The notes beneath the pieces are model-generated. The model did not search any database. It saw nothing but the letters and a program-made list of their open reading frames with translations, and was not told the DNA's origin. From positions 62,001 through 126,000 of the forward strand of contig NZ_MDET01000002.1 of the NCBI RefSeq assembly GCF_002075885.1: 64,000 nucleotides of DNA. The letters run 5' to 3'. The stretch is from Manganibacter manganicus. GTDB taxonomy: Bacteria; Pseudomonadota; Alphaproteobacteria; Rhizobiales; Rhizobiaceae. The position numbers were made by a program, and so were the translations under genes. Below, piece by piece: positions 1 to 11,414 of the stretch. Every line of letters begins with the position of its first letter. Position 1 is the stretch's first letter.

Positions 1-893
1 CGGCCGCGATGCGCCATGCCAAGCACGATTTCCTTGAGACCGATCTGGCCGCCGCGCTTGACGATCTGCTCCAACGCCGGAATCAGCGACTCGCCACCAT
101 CGAGGCCGAAACGCTTGGTGCCCTTGTATTTGACATCGAGGAACTGTTCGAAGCCTTCGGCCTCGATCAGCTTCGACAGGATCGCCTTCTTGCCTTCGGC
201 GGTGAAGCTGATTTCCTTGTCGGTGCCTTCGATACGTTCCTGGATCCAGGCTTTTTCCTCCGGATCGGAAATGTGCATGAACTCGACGCCAAGCGTCGAG
301 CAGTAGGTGCGGGTGAGAATGTCCAGCATCTGCCGCACCGTGCTGAATTCCAGGCCCAGAACATTGTCCAAGAAGATCGGCCGGTCGTAATCGGCTTCGG
401 TGAAGCCGTAATTCTCCGGCGACAGCTCATTATAATCCTCGAGCTGCGAAGCAATGCCGAGCGGATCGAGCTTGGCGTGAAGATGGCCGCGCATGCGAAA
501 GGCGCGAATCATCATGATGGCGCGCACCGAATCGCGCGTCGCCTGATGCACATCCGCCTCCGACTGAGGCGTGCCGTCACCGATCGCGGCCTTGTCCCTG
601 ATCTTCTTTTCGATGACCTTTTCGGCCATGCCCCAATTGCCATCGAGCGCCGAGACCAGTTCGCCATTGGCGATCAGTGGCCATGACGGCCGCGCCCAGG
701 AGGCGCCGCGCGCGTTCTTCTTCACATCGGCTGCGTCGTCCTTCAGCGCGGCGAAGAAGCTCTGCCATTCAGGATCGACCGAGGCCGGATCGTCCTCATA
801 GGCGGCATAGAGCGCGTCGATATAGTCGGCATTGCCGCCATAAAGAAAGGACGTGAGGGAGAATTGGTCGTTGGTTTGATCTTGTCGAGCCAT
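1..893 (-). CDS. sucA: 2-oxoglutarate dehydrogenase E1 component, N-terminal part (truncated by window edge)
   Basis: Thiamine-diphosphate E1 subunit of the 2-oxoglutarate dehydrogenase complex, which decarboxylates 2-oxoglutarate in the TCA cycle. About 297 residues are in the window, starting MARQDQTNDQ at 893. The early segment around residue 40 (DPEWQSFF) is the E1o N-terminal motif thought to contact the E2 core, and the frame stays open to base 1. It is the last visible gene of the minus-strand run mdh-sucC-sucD-sucA, 71 bases after sucD, with two hairpins in the gap. The remaining two thirds, including the ThDP site, lie outside. The identification rests on conserved N-terminal sequence plus operon position. 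Confidence 0.95.
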   Translation of the reverse strand, partial: MARQDQTNDQFSLTSFLYGGNADYIDALYAAYEDDPASVDPEWQSFFAALKDDAADVKKNARGASWARPSWPLIANGELVSALDGNWGMAEKVIEKKIRDKAAIGDGTPQSEADVHQATRDSVRAIMMIRAFRMRGHLHAKLDPLGIASQLEDYNELSPENYGFTEADYDRPIFLDNVLGLEFSTVRQMLDILTRTYCSTLGVEFMHISDPEEKAWIQERIEGTDKEISFTAEGKKAILSKLIEAEGFEQFLDVKYKGTKRFGLDGGESLIPALEQIVKRGGQIGLKEIVLGMAHRG

Positions 894-897
894 ATTA

Positions 898-958
898 CCA
901 CCGGAGCTTCGGCTCCGTCTCCTATCGCGGCAGTCGACAACCGGAAAGAACGACTGCC
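898..958 (-). promoter_or_regulatory. Two hairpins in the sucD-sucA gap
   Basis: Two perfect inverted repeats lie between sucD and sucA. One has 8-bp arms at 929-936 and 951-958. The other has 6-bp arms at 902-907 and 912-917 with a TTCG-type loop, and it sits just upstream of the sucA start, next to its likely ribosome site. There is no T-run, so they look more like RNA-processing, stability or translation-control structures than terminators. The function is inferred. Confidence 0.45.
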
Positions 959-964
959 GACTGC

Positions 965-1861
965 CTAATTCTTGATCGCTTCCACCAGCGTCGTACCGAG
1001 ACGCGCCGGAGACGGCGAAACCTTGATACCGGCGGCTTCCATCGCCGCGATCTTGTCCTCCGCGCCGCCCTTGCCGCCGGAGATTACGGCACCAGCATGG
1101 CCCATGGTGCGGCCGGCCGGCGCCGTGCGCCCGGCAATGAAGCCTGCCATCGGCTTGCTTCGGCCGCGCCTGGCCTCGTCTTTCAGGAACTGCGCGGCAT
1201 CTTCTTCCGCCGAACCGCCGATCTCGCCGATCATGATGATCGACTTCGTCTCGTCGTCGGCCAAAAACATTTCCAGCACGTCGATGAACTCGGTACCCTT
1301 CACCGGATCACCGCCGATGCCGACAGCCGTGGACTGCCCCAGCCCCGCATTGGTGGTCTGGAACACGGCCTCATAGGTAAGCGTTCCTGAGCGCGAAACA
1401 ACGCCCACCGAACCCTTGCGGAAGATGTTGCCGGGCATGATGCCGATCTTGCATTCGTCCGGCGTGACGATGCCGGGACAGTTCGGCCCGATCAGCCGCG
1501 ATTTCGACTTTTCGAGCCGCGCCTTGACCTTGACCATGTCCAGCACCGGGATACCCTCGGTGATGCACACGATCAGCGGAATTTCCGCGTCGATCGCCTC
1601 GATGATGGCGCCTGCCGCACCTGCCGGCGGCACATAGACCACCGAAGCCGTAGCCCCGGTCTTTTCCTTGCCTTCGGCGACGGTGGCGAAGATCGGCAAC
1701 GGCGCGCTGCCGTCCCAGGTTTCGCCGCCCTTCTTGGGGTGGATGCCGCCGACCATCTGGGTGCCGTGATAGGCGAGGGCCTGCTCGGTGTGAAACGATC
1801 CGGTCTTGCCGGTCAGGCCCTGAACCAGGATCTTGGTGTTCTTGTCGATGAGAATGGACAT
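965..1861 (-). CDS. sucD: succinate-CoA ligase (ADP-forming) subunit alpha
   Basis: The alpha subunit of succinyl-CoA synthetase carries the phosphohistidine and the CoA-binding domain. With SucC it converts succinyl-CoA to succinate while forming ATP. It is 298 residues, the usual length. The N-terminal Rossmann CoA-binding region (QGLTGKTG near residue 15) and the C-terminal active-site histidine motif [10 protein letters not shown] are both present. The start at 1861 was chosen because [10 protein letters not shown] is the conserved N-terminus; upstream in-frame codons would run into sucC. Only 5 bases separate it from sucC, so the two are co-translated. Confidence 0.97.
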   Translation of the reverse strand: MSILIDKNTKILVQGLTGKTGSFHTEQALAYHGTQMVGGIHPKKGGETWDGSAPLPIFATVAEGKEKTGATASVVYVPPAGAAGAIIEAIDAEIPLIVCITEGIPVLDMVKVKARLEKSKSRLIGPNCPGIVTPDECKIGIMPGNIFRKGSVGVVSRSGTLTYEAVFQTTNAGLGQSTAVGIGGDPVKGTEFIDVLEMFLADDETKSIIMIGEIGGSAEEDAAQFLKDEARRGRSKPMAGFIAGRTAPAGRTMGHAGAVISGGKGGAEDKIAAMEAAGIKVSPSPARLGTTLVEAIKN

Positions 1862-1866
1862 CCCGC

Positions 1867-3063
1867 TCAGTTCCCCTTCACGGCCTGGACGATTTTCTGC
1901 GCAGCATCGTCGAGATCGTCCGCCGGCGTCACGTTGAGCCCGCTCTCGCGAATGATTCTCTTGCCGAGTTCGACATTGGTGCCTTCGAGGCGCACCACCA
2001 GAGGAACCTTGAGGCCGACCTCCTTGACCGCCGCAACCACGCCCTCGGCGATGACATCGCACTTCATGATACCGCCGAAGATGTTGACCAGAATGCCTCT
2101 CACATTCGGGTCGGCAGTAATGATTTTGAACGCCGCCGTAACCTTTTCCTTGGATGCGCCACCGCCGACATCGAGGAAGTTTGCCGGCTCCTCGCCATAG
2201 AGCTTGATGATGTCCATGGTCGCCATGGCAAGGCCCGCGCCATTGACCATGCAGCCGATATTGCCATCGAGCGCGACATAGGCGAGGTCGTATTTCGAGG
2301 CTTCGATTTCCTTGGCGTCCTCCTCGGTGGTGTCGCGCAACTCGACCATATCGGGATGACGAAAGAGCGCGTTGTTGTCGAACGACACCTTGGCGTCGAG
2401 CACACGCAGATGCCCGTTCTTCATCACGATCAGCGGATTGACCTCAAGCAGGCTCATATCCTTCGTCGTGAAGGCATCGTAGAGCAGCGGAAAGAGCTTC
2501 TCGCCGTCTTTCGCCGCATTGCCGGAAAGGTTCAGCGCCGCGTTCAACTTGCCGGCATCTTGTGCCGTCACGCCCTTTTCCGGGTCGATCGCCAGCGTGA
2601 CGATCTTTTCCGGCGTATCATGCGCCACCGTTTCGATGTCCATGCCGCCTTCGGTGGAGACGACGAAGGCGACACGGCCGACCGAGCGGTCGACCAGAAT
2701 CGACAGATAAAGCTCGCGCTCGATGTCGGCGCCATCCTCGATATAAAGGCGATTGACCTGCTTGCCAGCGGGGCCGGTTTGCTTGGTCACCAGCGTGTTT
2801 CCAAGCATCTCATTGGCATTGGCCACGACTTCGGCGACCGACTTGGCCAGGCGCACGCCGCCCTTGGCATCGGCCGGCAGTTCCTTGAACTTGCCCTTGC
2901 CGCGGCCGCCGGCGTGGATCTGGCTCTTCACAACATAGAGCGGGCCGGGCAGCTTGTTGGCCGCCGCTTCCGCCTCGCTCGCCCTGAACACCGGCACGCC
3001 GTCGGCCACCGGCGCGCCGAATCCCTTGAGGACCTGCTTGGCCTGATATTCATGGATGTTCAT
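1867..3063 (-). CDS. sucC: succinate-CoA ligase (ADP-forming) subunit beta
   Basis: Beta subunit of succinyl-CoA synthetase, 398 residues. It has an N-terminal ATP-grasp domain ([10 protein letters not shown] start, HAGGRGKGK near residue 52) and a C-terminal ligase domain with GGIMKCD, which receives the phosphate from the SucD histidine. Length and both ends match the family. It lies 12 bases downstream of mdh and 5 bases upstream of sucD, giving the compact mdh-sucCDA operon common in Hyphomicrobiales. The products act together in the second half of the TCA cycle. Confidence 0.97.
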   Translation of the reverse strand: MNIHEYQAKQVLKGFGAPVADGVPVFRASEAEAAANKLPGPLYVVKSQIHAGGRGKGKFKELPADAKGGVRLAKSVAEVVANANEMLGNTLVTKQTGPAGKQVNRLYIEDGADIERELYLSILVDRSVGRVAFVVSTEGGMDIETVAHDTPEKIVTLAIDPEKGVTAQDAGKLNAALNLSGNAAKDGEKLFPLLYDAFTTKDMSLLEVNPLIVMKNGHLRVLDAKVSFDNNALFRHPDMVELRDTTEEDAKEIEASKYDLAYVALDGNIGCMVNGAGLAMATMDIIKLYGEEPANFLDVGGGASKEKVTAAFKIITADPNVRGILVNIFGGIMKCDVIAEGVVAAVKEVGLKVPLVVRLEGTNVELGKRIIRESGLNVTPADDLDDAAQKIVQAVKGN

Positions 3064-3075
3064 GGCAGGCTCCGA

Positions 3076-4383
<1,308 letters not shown>

Positions 4384-5589
4384 TTATGCTTGTGCCTGTT
4401 CGGCCGCGTTCGTCTCGGAGTGAAGCTGGCGCCGTTCCATCCAGTCTTCAAGCCAGTCCCGGCTCCGCATCTCGATCAGCCGCGAGGCGGTGCGCTCGAA
4501 CTCGAACGCTTCCGTCACGCCGGGGCGCCCGGCATAAAGCGCGTCCGGTGCCGCATCGGCGCTCACCACCAGCCGCATCTTGCGGTCGTAAACCGTGTCG
4601 ATCAGCAGGATGAAGCGTTTGGCGGGATTGCGGCGTGTCTGGTCGAGTACGGGGACGCGGTCGATGAAAAGCGTGTCGAAACGCTTGGCGAGTGCCAGGT
4701 AGTCGCGTGCGCCAAGCGGCTTGTCGCACAGCTCAGTGAAGGTGAAGCGGGCCGCCTGTCCGCAAGCCCGTGGGATATGCAGCTCACGCCCCATCAAGGC
4801 TAGATCGGTCGTATTTTCCGGACGGCCTTCGGTTGCAGCTTTCCACGCTTCATCCATCCGCCGATCGGCCTCTTCACCCAAGGGCGTGATATAAACCGGC
4901 ATGCGGCCCAGCTTTTCCAGCCGGTAATCCTTCTCGGCATCCAGCGACAGCACATCGGTATTGCGTTCGAGGATCGGAATGAAGGGCAGGAAAAGCTGGC
5001 GATTGAGCCCGTCGCGGTAAAGGTCCTGTGGCGCGACATTGGAGGTGGCGACCAGGGCCACACCCGCCGCGAACAGCGCCGAGAACAGGCGCGACAGCAC
5101 CATCGCGTCGGCGATGTCGGTGACGGTGAACTCGTCGAAGCACAATACCCAGGCTTCCTCGGCCAGCGCGCGTGCCACCGGCGGAATCGGATCGTCTTCC
5201 TTGACCGTGCCGTCCTTGCGCGCGCGCCGATGCCTCTGGATACGGTCGTGCACCTCAGTCATGAAATCGTTGAAATGAACTCGACGCTTGGCGCGGGCCG
5301 GCACAAGCTCGAAGAACATATCCATCAACATCGTCTTGCCGCGACCGACGGCACCGTGAATGTAAAGCCCTCGCACACCTTCACGCGTCGAACGTCTCTT
5401 GCCGAACAGCCAGCCGAGCGCGCTCGATTTGTCGGCAAGACGTCTGGCGGCGATTTGGTCGATCAGCCGGTCGAGCCTTGCGACAATGCGTTCCTGCGCC
5501 GTGTCGCGCTCGATCGCCCCGGTGTCGACCAGATGCTCGTAGCGCTGCCTGACGGTCACATGGGTTTCTAGGCCGTCACGCAGATGCAT
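4384..5589 (-). CDS. zapE: cell division protein ZapE (AFG1-like ATPase)
   Basis: AAA+-like P-loop ATPase of the AFG1/ZapE family, 401 residues. The bacterial members act at the Z-ring late in division or under stress. The Walker A segment is GAVGRGKTMLMDMF near residue 85, and the Walker B segment is LCFDEFTVTDIADAM near residue 150. The ATPase core is followed by the family C-terminal domain. It starts 12 bases after the omp19-like gene ends, on the same strand, so the two may be co-transcribed. Placement next to mdh-suc is typical for rhizobia. Confidence 0.93.
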   Translation of the reverse strand: MHLRDGLETHVTVRQRYEHLVDTGAIERDTAQERIVARLDRLIDQIAARRLADKSSALGWLFGKRRSTREGVRGLYIHGAVGRGKTMLMDMFFELVPARAKRRVHFNDFMTEVHDRIQRHRRARKDGTVKEDDPIPPVARALAEEAWVLCFDEFTVTDIADAMVLSRLFSALFAAGVALVATSNVAPQDLYRDGLNRQLFLPFIPILERNTDVLSLDAEKDYRLEKLGRMPVYITPLGEEADRRMDEAWKAATEGRPENTTDLALMGRELHIPRACGQAARFTFTELCDKPLGARDYLALAKRFDTLFIDRVPVLDQTRRNPAKRFILLIDTVYDRKMRLVVSADAAPDALYAGRPGVTEAFEFERTASRLIEMRSRDWLEDWMERRQLHSETNAAEQAQA

Positions 5590-5601
5590 CGTTCTAAACT
5601 G

Positions 5602-6150
5602 TTATCGGCTCAGCGAAATCGGCAATCCGGTCGACGTCTGGCCGTCGAACTTCGAGGCGCCCGATGAATAGAGGCGGGCAAGCGTCACGCCGTCCTGATC
5701 GTAAAGCACGAGTTGCTTGCCGTTGACAGCCCACGACTTGATGCTCTCGAGCGGTGGCGGGCAATGCAGAGGCCCGGCGCGATAACCCTGGCCGTATTTG
5801 GTCTGCGGCGTCGCAATCTTGCAATTCTGACCCGAGACGCTGGCGCTCCACACCCCTGCCACGCTGGAAGCGGTGATGTCCTGCGACCCTGCCGGCGCAG
5901 AACCATCCGGCGGGAGCGATGCCATCTGGGTGTTCTGGGGCGCTGTCGGGAATTGCGATGAATCCGGCGCGGCAGGCGGCGGCAACTGGTTGCTCGTCAC
6001 CTGACCCGAGGGCGCAGCCGGGAGCGGCGCCGGCTGGGTGGAATCCAATGAGGAAAAGCGCGAGCTGGAACAGCCACTTGCGAGCAGCACGGCCAGCACT
6101 ACAGCCGCCAACCCTGTTCCCGAAAACGTTCCCCTGCTGAAAAGTGTCAT
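5602..6150 (-). CDS. omp19: Omp19-like outer-membrane lipoprotein with AprI/Inh protease-inhibitor domain
   Basis: Predicted lipoprotein of 182 residues resembling Brucella Omp19. It has a hydrophobic signal with lipobox LASGC (cysteine near residue 27), a Pro/Ala-rich linker and a C-terminal AprI/Inh beta-barrel domain. The near-identical block KIATPQTKYGQGYRAGPL is diagnostic, and FDGQT plus a terminal LSR also match. Omp19 is known as a surface lipoprotein that inhibits host proteases. The start at 6150 (MTLFSRGTF) places the signal peptide correctly; the frame extends to 6207 without supporting homology. Its role in a possibly free-living species is inferred. Confidence 0.88.
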   Translation of the reverse strand: MTLFSRGTFSGTGLAAVVLAVLLASGCSSSRFSSLDSTQPAPLPAAPSGQVTSNQLPPPAAPDSSQFPTAPQNTQMASLPPDGSAPAGSQDITASSVAGVWSASVSGQNCKIATPQTKYGQGYRAGPLHCPPPLESIKSWAVNGKQLVLYDQDGVTLARLYSSGASKFDGQTSTGLPISLSR

Positions 6151-6389
6151 AGCAACCTCCGCGCGTCCATCATGGACGCCGTCCTGAAAAATCGACACCT
6201 CCAACAAAGAAGGCGATGGCGACAGAATTTCAACCCGATATGATTAAAATAGGGTTTGCAATGTCTTCTGTTGCATTTTTATCGCAACCGAACCGAGCCA
6301 CCGGATCGTGCGGTTGCATAACATGGAACCCGGCTTTGCAATTCGGCGTTTGGGATCGGTATCCAACATCTGTCTCAAGGTTCCGTCGC

Positions 6390-6551
6390 ATGCTCAAATG
6401 GATCATCATTCTGCTCATCGTCGCTGCCGTCGCCAGCCTTCTCGGCATGCCGTCTCTGGCAGGCGCGGCCGCGACAGGCGCGCGCATCCTGATTGGCATC
6501 GTCCTGATCATCTTCCTGCTGATCGCGCTGGGCGTCTTCGCACTGACGTGA
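6390..6551 (+). CDS. DUF1328 small membrane protein
   Basis: A 53-residue protein with two hydrophobic helices (residues 3-20 and 31-50) separated by a short Gly/Ala-rich turn. It fits the DUF1328/UPF0391 family of tiny inner-membrane proteins, often linked to stress responses. The start MLKWIIILL at 6390 is the conserved N-terminus; the frame opens earlier at 6216, but that leader has no family match. It stands alone, 82 bases before dapF on the same strand. The molecular function is unknown. Confidence 0.8.
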   Translation: MLKWIIILLIVAAVASLLGMPSLAGAAATGARILIGIVLIIFLLIALGVFALT

Positions 6552-6633
6552 ACCCCGTATTCCGCAGCCACACTGGTAATTCCTGCCCGTTTCCGCCATA
6601 TAGCGCCCAACGCTAACGGAAACGCCCCTTGCA

Positions 6634-7515
6634 ATGGCAGGCATGGCCCCCTTCGCCCGCATGAACGGCGTCGGCAACGCAATCCTCGTTGCCGACATGC
6701 GCGGTCGTGCCGACAAGGTGACGCCGGAGGCGGCTCTTGCGCTCGATGCCGATCCGGCAACAAAGTTCGACCAGATCATGGCGATCCACGACGCACGCAC
6801 GCCGGGCACCGACCATTATATCGTCATCCTCAATTCCGACGGCACGGCGGCGCAGGCCTGCGGCAACGGCACGCGTTGCGTGGTGCAGGCGCTGGCTGCG
6901 GAAACTGGCCGCAAGAGCTTCACCTTTGAAACGCTCGCCGGCATTCTCAATGCCAGCCAGCATGAAGACGGCCTGATCTCGGTCGACATGGGCAAGCCGC
7001 GCTTCGGCTGGCAGGATATTCCGCTCGCCGAGGAGTTCCCCGACACCCGCATGATCGAATTGCAAATCGGCCCGATCGACGCGCCGGTCCTGCATTCACC
7101 TTCAGTCGTTTCGATGGGCAACCCGCATGCCGTCTTCTGGGTGGATCACGATGTATGGTCCTACGAACTGGGACGTTTCGGCCCGCTGCTTGAAAACCAT
7201 CCGATCTTTCCCGAACGCGCCAACATCACCATCGCGCAGGTCACATCACCATCCAGCATGGTGATCCGCACCTGGGAACGGGGCGCGGGGCTGACAAAAG
7301 CTTGCGGCTCCGCAGCCTGCGCCGCCGCAGTTGCCGGCGCGCGCACCAAGCGCACCGGCCGCAGCGTCGATCTCACGGCGCCGGGCGGCCCTTTGCATAT
7401 CGAATGGCGCGGCGACGACCATGTCGTGCTGACGGGCGCCGCCGAATGGGAATTTTCCGGCACCTTCGACCCTGCCACCGGCGCATGGTCACGCGACACC
7501 GAAAGCGCAGCCTGA
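6634..7515 (+). CDS. dapF: diaminopimelate epimerase
   Basis: Epimerises LL- to meso-diaminopimelate in lysine and peptidoglycan synthesis. It is 293 residues. The two catalytic cysteines are visible in ACGNGTRC (Cys76) and KACGSAAC (near residue 225). The start at 6634 puts FARMNGVGN at the usual position. The stop codon overlaps the start of mtaB by one base (TGATG arrangement at 7513-7517), so translation is probably coupled. dapF next to mtaB and ftsY is a common alphaproteobacterial arrangement. Confidence 0.96.
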   Translation: MAGMAPFARMNGVGNAILVADMRGRADKVTPEAALALDADPATKFDQIMAIHDARTPGTDHYIVILNSDGTAAQACGNGTRCVVQALAAETGRKSFTFETLAGILNASQHEDGLISVDMGKPRFGWQDIPLAEEFPDTRMIELQIGPIDAPVLHSPSVVSMGNPHAVFWVDHDVWSYELGRFGPLLENHPIFPERANITIAQVTSPSSMVIRTWERGAGLTKACGSAACAAAVAGARTKRTGRSVDLTAPGGPLHIEWRGDDHVVLTGAAEWEFSGTFDPATGAWSRDTESAA

Positions 7516-8813
7516 TGGGCACCGACGCAAAAGGCATAGAGATCGTCACTTTCGGCTGCCGCCTCAACACCTATGAATCTGAGGTCATGCGGCGCGAAGC
7601 GCAATCAGCCGGGCTTGGCGAATTGGATGGCGGCGCCATCATCTTCAACACTTGCGCCGTCACTGGCGAAGCGGTGCGGCAGGCCAAGCAGTCGATACGC
7701 AAGGCGCGCCGTGAAAACCCAAACGCCCGCATCATCGTCAGCGGTTGCGCCGCCCAGACCGCGCCGCAGGACTTTTCCGCCATGGGCGAGGTCGATCTCG
7801 TGCTCGGCAATGAGGAGAAGCTGAAGGCGCATAATTACCGCGCCCTACCGGATTTCGGCGTCAACGATTTCGAGAAGGTACGCGTCAACGACATCTTCTC
7901 CGTACGCGAAACAGCCGGCCATATGGTCGATGCCATCGAAGGCCGCGCGCGCGCCTTCGTGCAGGTGCAGAACGGCTGCGACCATCGCTGCACGTTCTGC
8001 ATCATTCCTTTTGGACGCGGCAATTCCCGTTCGGTGCCGATGGGCGCCGTGGTCGAGCAGAGCAGGCGGCTGATCGAGAACGGCTATGCGGAAGTCGTGC
8101 TCTCCGGCGTGGACATGACCAGCTACGGTGCCGACCTGCCGGGAGCGCCACGCCTCGGCAAACTGGTCAAAACCATTCTGAAACAGGTACCCGAGGTGAA
8201 GCGGCTACGCCTTTCCTCCATCGATTCCATCGAGGCCGACGAAGATCTGCTGGACGCCATCGCCACCGAAAGCCGACTGATGCCGCATCTGCATCTGTCG
8301 CTGCAATCGGGCGACGACATGATCCTCAAGCGCATGAAGCGCCGCCATCTGCGCGCCGATTCAATTCGTTTTTGCGAAGACGTGCGCAAGCTGCGACCCG
8401 ACATCGTTTTTGGCGCCGACATCATCGCCGGCTTCCCGACCGAAACAAAAGAAATGTTCGAAAACTCGCTGAAAATCGTCGAGGAATGTGGGCTTACCCA
8501 TTTGCATGTCTTTCCGTTCAGCCCGCGTGAGGGAACGCCAGCCGCCCGCATGCCGCAAGTGAAGCGAGAAATCGTCAAGCAACGCGCGGCACGCCTGCGC
8601 GCCGCAGGCGACACCGCCTATCGCCGGCACCTCGAGACACTTGTCGGCACACGCCAATCGATATTGATCGAGCGTGAAGGAATCGGCCGCACGCAAGACT
8701 TCACGCTGGCAACCGTTGCTGCCGGCCAGCCCAGCGAAATCGTTGTCGCGACCGTCACCGGCCATGACGGCGAGAAGTTGACGGCAGCATCAGCCGCCGC
8801 GCAAGCGGCCTGA
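7515..8813 (+). CDS. mtaB: tRNA (N6-threonylcarbamoyladenosine-37-C2)-methylthiotransferase MtaB
   Basis: Radical-SAM methylthiotransferase that converts t6A37 to ms2t6A37 in tRNAs. It is 432 residues. The N-terminal UPF0004 domain carries the second-cluster cysteines (TFGCRLN, FNTCAVT, SGCAAQ). The radical-SAM motif CDHRCTFC lies near residue 155, and a TRAM-like end follows. The start at 7515 overlaps the dapF stop and begins [15 protein letters not shown]; the longer frame from 7302 runs inside dapF. ftsY follows 13 bases later, so dapF-mtaB-ftsY is likely one transcript. Confidence 0.94.
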   Translation: MGTDAKGIEIVTFGCRLNTYESEVMRREAQSAGLGELDGGAIIFNTCAVTGEAVRQAKQSIRKARRENPNARIIVSGCAAQTAPQDFSAMGEVDLVLGNEEKLKAHNYRALPDFGVNDFEKVRVNDIFSVRETAGHMVDAIEGRARAFVQVQNGCDHRCTFCIIPFGRGNSRSVPMGAVVEQSRRLIENGYAEVVLSGVDMTSYGADLPGAPRLGKLVKTILKQVPEVKRLRLSSIDSIEADEDLLDAIATESRLMPHLHLSLQSGDDMILKRMKRRHLRADSIRFCEDVRKLRPDIVFGADIIAGFPTETKEMFENSLKIVEECGLTHLHVFPFSPREGTPAARMPQVKREIVKQRAARLRAAGDTAYRRHLETLVGTRQSILIEREGIGRTQDFTLATVAAGQPSEIVVATVTGHDGEKLTAASAAAQAA

Positions 8814-8826
8814 GGATAGCGAGCGC

Positions 8827-10305
8827 ATGGCATTCGGCTTCATCAAGAAGGTCTTTTCGTTCGGCAAGAAGGACATCGTCGAGGAAAAGCCCGACGAGAC
8901 GGCACCCCTACCGCCGCTCAATCTTGAGGCGCTGAACCCACCTGCCGAGCGGGTCGAACCGAAGAAACCGGACATCGAACCAACCCCGACGCCTGAGATA
9001 GAGCCTGAACGGCCCGCAGAACAGCCGCTACCGGTTGAACCACCTGTCGAGGTGCCCGAACAGGCTCCGCAGGGAGTGCCGTTACCGGCTGAACCACCAC
9101 CCTCGCCGGCGTCCGAGCCCCAATCCTTAACGGAGCCCAAACCAGCGGAAATTCCCGCACCAGAGGCGGCTCAACCGGAACCGGAGCCTGTGCCGCCGGA
9201 GATTCCGCCCGCACCGCCCGAGGCTGAGCCTTTGCCGGCATCGGAATCGTCTCCCTTCCCGCAGCGGGAGGATAGCGAGGCGAAAGCCGAGCTTCCCAAA
9301 GCAGACAGCAGGGCCGGCAGGGTCACGGTCACCAAAAAAGTCGAGCAGAAGGCCGAGCCGCAAAAAGCGCCCGAACCAGCGCCGCCGAGAAAATCCTGGT
9401 TCCAGCGCATGCGCGAAGGGCTGGCACGGTCCTCGCGCGAGCTTTCGGGCAACATTTCCGGCGTCTTCACCAAGCGCAAGCTGGATGACGATACGCTGCA
9501 GGATCTCGAAGACGTGCTGATCCGCGCCGATCTCGGCGTCGAGACGGCGCTGCGCGTTACCGATACGCTGGCCGCAAGCCGCTATGGCAAGGACGTGTCC
9601 GACGCCGAAGTGCGCGCCGTCATGGCGCAGGAAGTGGAAAAGGTGCTCGGCCCGGTGGCATTGCCGCTGGAACTGGACCTTTCTCACAAACCACATGTCG
9701 TGCTGGTCGTCGGCGTCAACGGCACCGGCAAGACCACCACCATCGGCAAGCTCGCCGCCAAGCTCACCGAAGGCGGCCTTTCCGTAATGTTAGCCGCCGG
9801 CGACACGTTCCGCGCGGCGGCCATCGAGCAGTTGAAGATATGGGGAGAGCAGACCGGCTCGCCGGTCGTCGCCACACAACTCGGCGCGGATGCTGCCGGC
9901 CTCGCCTATGACGCCTTTGAAAAAGCGAAAGCTGCCGGTTCCGATGTGCTCATCATCGACACCGCCGGTCGGTTGCAGAACAAGGCCGAACTGATGGCCG
10001 AACTGGAAAAGATCGTGCGTGTGCTGGGCAAGCTGGACCCAGAAGCGCCGCACACCGTGTTGCAGACGGTGGACGCCACCACAGGCCAGAACGCACTCAA
10101 CCAGGTCGAGATCTTCCGCAATATCGCCGGTGTCAACGGACTGGTGATGACCAAGCTGGATGGCACGGCGCGCGGCGGCATTCTGGTCGCCATCGCCGCC
10201 AAGCATAAATTGCCGGTCTATTTCATCGGCGTCGGCGAGCAGGTGGACGACCTGGAGCCATTTTCAGCCAACGAATTCGCCAAGGCCATCGCAGGGGTGG
10301 AATAA
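8827..10305 (+). CDS. ftsY: signal recognition particle receptor FtsY
   Basis: SRP-receptor GTPase that docks ribosome-nascent-chain complexes at the inner membrane. It is 492 residues. The first ~185 are an acidic, Pro/Glu-rich low-complexity A domain, preceded by a short basic amphipathic start ([15 protein letters not shown]) suited to membrane binding. The NG domain has the P-loop [10 protein letters not shown] near residue 298, DTAGR near residue 378 and [10 protein letters not shown] near residue 440. The long proline-rich acidic domain is typical of rhizobial FtsY. Its partner Ffh is encoded at 33482. Confidence 0.96.
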   Translation: MAFGFIKKVFSFGKKDIVEEKPDETAPLPPLNLEALNPPAERVEPKKPDIEPTPTPEIEPERPAEQPLPVEPPVEVPEQAPQGVPLPAEPPPSPASEPQSLTEPKPAEIPAPEAAQPEPEPVPPEIPPAPPEAEPLPASESSPFPQREDSEAKAELPKADSRAGRVTVTKKVEQKAEPQKAPEPAPPRKSWFQRMREGLARSSRELSGNISGVFTKRKLDDDTLQDLEDVLIRADLGVETALRVTDTLAASRYGKDVSDAEVRAVMAQEVEKVLGPVALPLELDLSHKPHVVLVVGVNGTGKTTTIGKLAAKLTEGGLSVMLAAGDTFRAAAIEQLKIWGEQTGSPVVATQLGADAAGLAYDAFEKAKAAGSDVLIIDTAGRLQNKAELMAELEKIVRVLGKLDPEAPHTVLQTVDATTGQNALNQVEIFRNIAGVNGLVMTKLDGTARGGILVAIAAKHKLPVYFIGVGEQVDDLEPFSANEFAKAIAGVE

Positions 10306-10372
10306 GCCCGAATGCGCCTGTTTTTATCGCCTGTCCTCCAGCTTGCCCAATTCATCGTTCAGGAACCCGCCC

Positions 10373-11044
10373 ATGAACCCCATTCTTGAACGCGATCCCG
10401 CCGATCCCCGCAAGGAGAAGAAGGAAGCGATCAATCCGGTGCTGAAACTGGCGCTGGAGCTTGGTCCACTGATGGTCTTCTTCTTCGCCAACGCGCGCGG
10501 CGCATGGCTGGCCGAGACCTTTCCGGCGCTTTCCACATTGGGCGAGCCGATCTTCATCGCCACCGGCCTGTTCATGGTGGCCACTGTCATCGCATTGGCG
10601 ATTTCGTGGCTATTGGTGCGCACGCTGCCGATCATGCCGCTGGTGTCGGGCGTTGTCGTCATCGTCTTCGGCGCCCTGACGCTCTATCTGCACAATGACG
10701 TCTTCATCAAGATGAAGCCGACCATCATCAACACGATGTTCGGTACCGCACTTCTCGGCGGACTGGCCTTCGGCAAATCCCTGCTCGGCTACGTCTTCGA
10801 CAGCGCCTTTCGTCTCGATGTCGAAGGCTGGCGCAAGCTCACCCTGCGCTGGGGCGTATTCTTTTTGTTTCTTGCCGTACTCAATGAGGTGGTGTGGCGC
10901 AATTTCTCGACCGATTTCTGGGTTGCCTTCAAGGTCTGGGCAACGATCCCGATCACTGTTCTGTTCACCGCAAGCCAGATGCCGCTGATCATGCGACATT
11001 CGCTCGACGACAAGGCGGAGGAGGCGAGCAGGCCCGGCGAGTAG
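10373..11044 (+). CDS. yciB: inner membrane-spanning protein YciB / septation protein A
   Basis: Polytopic membrane protein of 223 residues in the YciB/IspZ family, linked to cell-envelope integrity and septation. About five or six hydrophobic segments are visible after a charged N-terminal tail. Family motifs [12 protein letters not shown] and FGLTLYLH-like ([11 protein letters not shown]) are present. The start at 10373 (MNPILERDP) sits 67 bases after ftsY. The longer frame from 10160 lies within ftsY. The precise biochemical role of the family is unsettled. Confidence 0.9.
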   Translation: MNPILERDPADPRKEKKEAINPVLKLALELGPLMVFFFANARGAWLAETFPALSTLGEPIFIATGLFMVATVIALAISWLLVRTLPIMPLVSGVVVIVFGALTLYLHNDVFIKMKPTIINTMFGTALLGGLAFGKSLLGYVFDSAFRLDVEGWRKLTLRWGVFFLFLAVLNEVVWRNFSTDFWVAFKVWATIPITVLFTASQMPLIMRHSLDDKAEEASRPGE

Positions 11045-11089
11045 ACGATCTCGCACGCTCCGATGGGCTTTGGCCATGCGCAAGGTGCA

Positions 11090-11106
11090 ATGCTGCGTTG
11101 CAGCAT
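11090..11106. promoter_or_regulatory. 17-bp palindrome upstream of the DUF1127 gene
   Basis: ATGCTGC and GCAGCAT form a perfect 7-bp inverted repeat with a 3-base centre, about 100 bases before the DUF1127 start. It has no T-run and is not at a gene end, so it looks like an operator. In Brucella, small DUF1127 genes are activated by the LysR-type regulator VtlR. Whether this is such a site is inference. Confidence 0.35.
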
Positions 11107-11203
11107 ATTGTTTTGCATCGCACACTGATTATGTCATGTTGCGTAAAGGAAAGGGAGGAACAACCGCCGCAGCAATGCGGCCCTAGCGAAAGAGAACTTC
11201 GCC

Positions 11204-11368
11204 ATGATCCTCGATCTTGTTTCCCGCGCTCGCAACAGCCTCGACAAGCGCCGCCGTTACAACCAGTTGGTCAATGAAATCCAGGGCCTGTCGGATCGCG
11301 ACCTGGCCGATTTCCGCGCCAGCCGTTCCGAGATGCTCTATCAGGCTCGCAAGCAGATTTACGGCTGA
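11204..11368 (+). CDS. DUF1127 family small protein
   Basis: A 54-residue basic protein, MILDLVSRAR to ARKQIYG, with the family arrangement of a helix-rich Arg/Lys segment and LSDRDLADFRASRSE. DUF1127 proteins are short, abundant in rhizobia and Brucella, and tied in several species to RNA binding, phosphate/carbon physiology or virulence. It is preceded by a 17-bp palindrome and a purine-rich stretch (AGGAAAGGGAGGAA near 11150), somewhat far from the ATG. It is a monocistronic gene between yciB and the convergent ccm block. Confidence 0.85.
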   Translation: MILDLVSRARNSLDKRRRYNQLVNEIQGLSDRDLADFRASRSEMLYQARKQIYG

Positions 11369-11414
11369 GCAGGAAAGCGCACTCGGCTGATCAGGCATCC
11401 CGCTGTCCGTGCGA

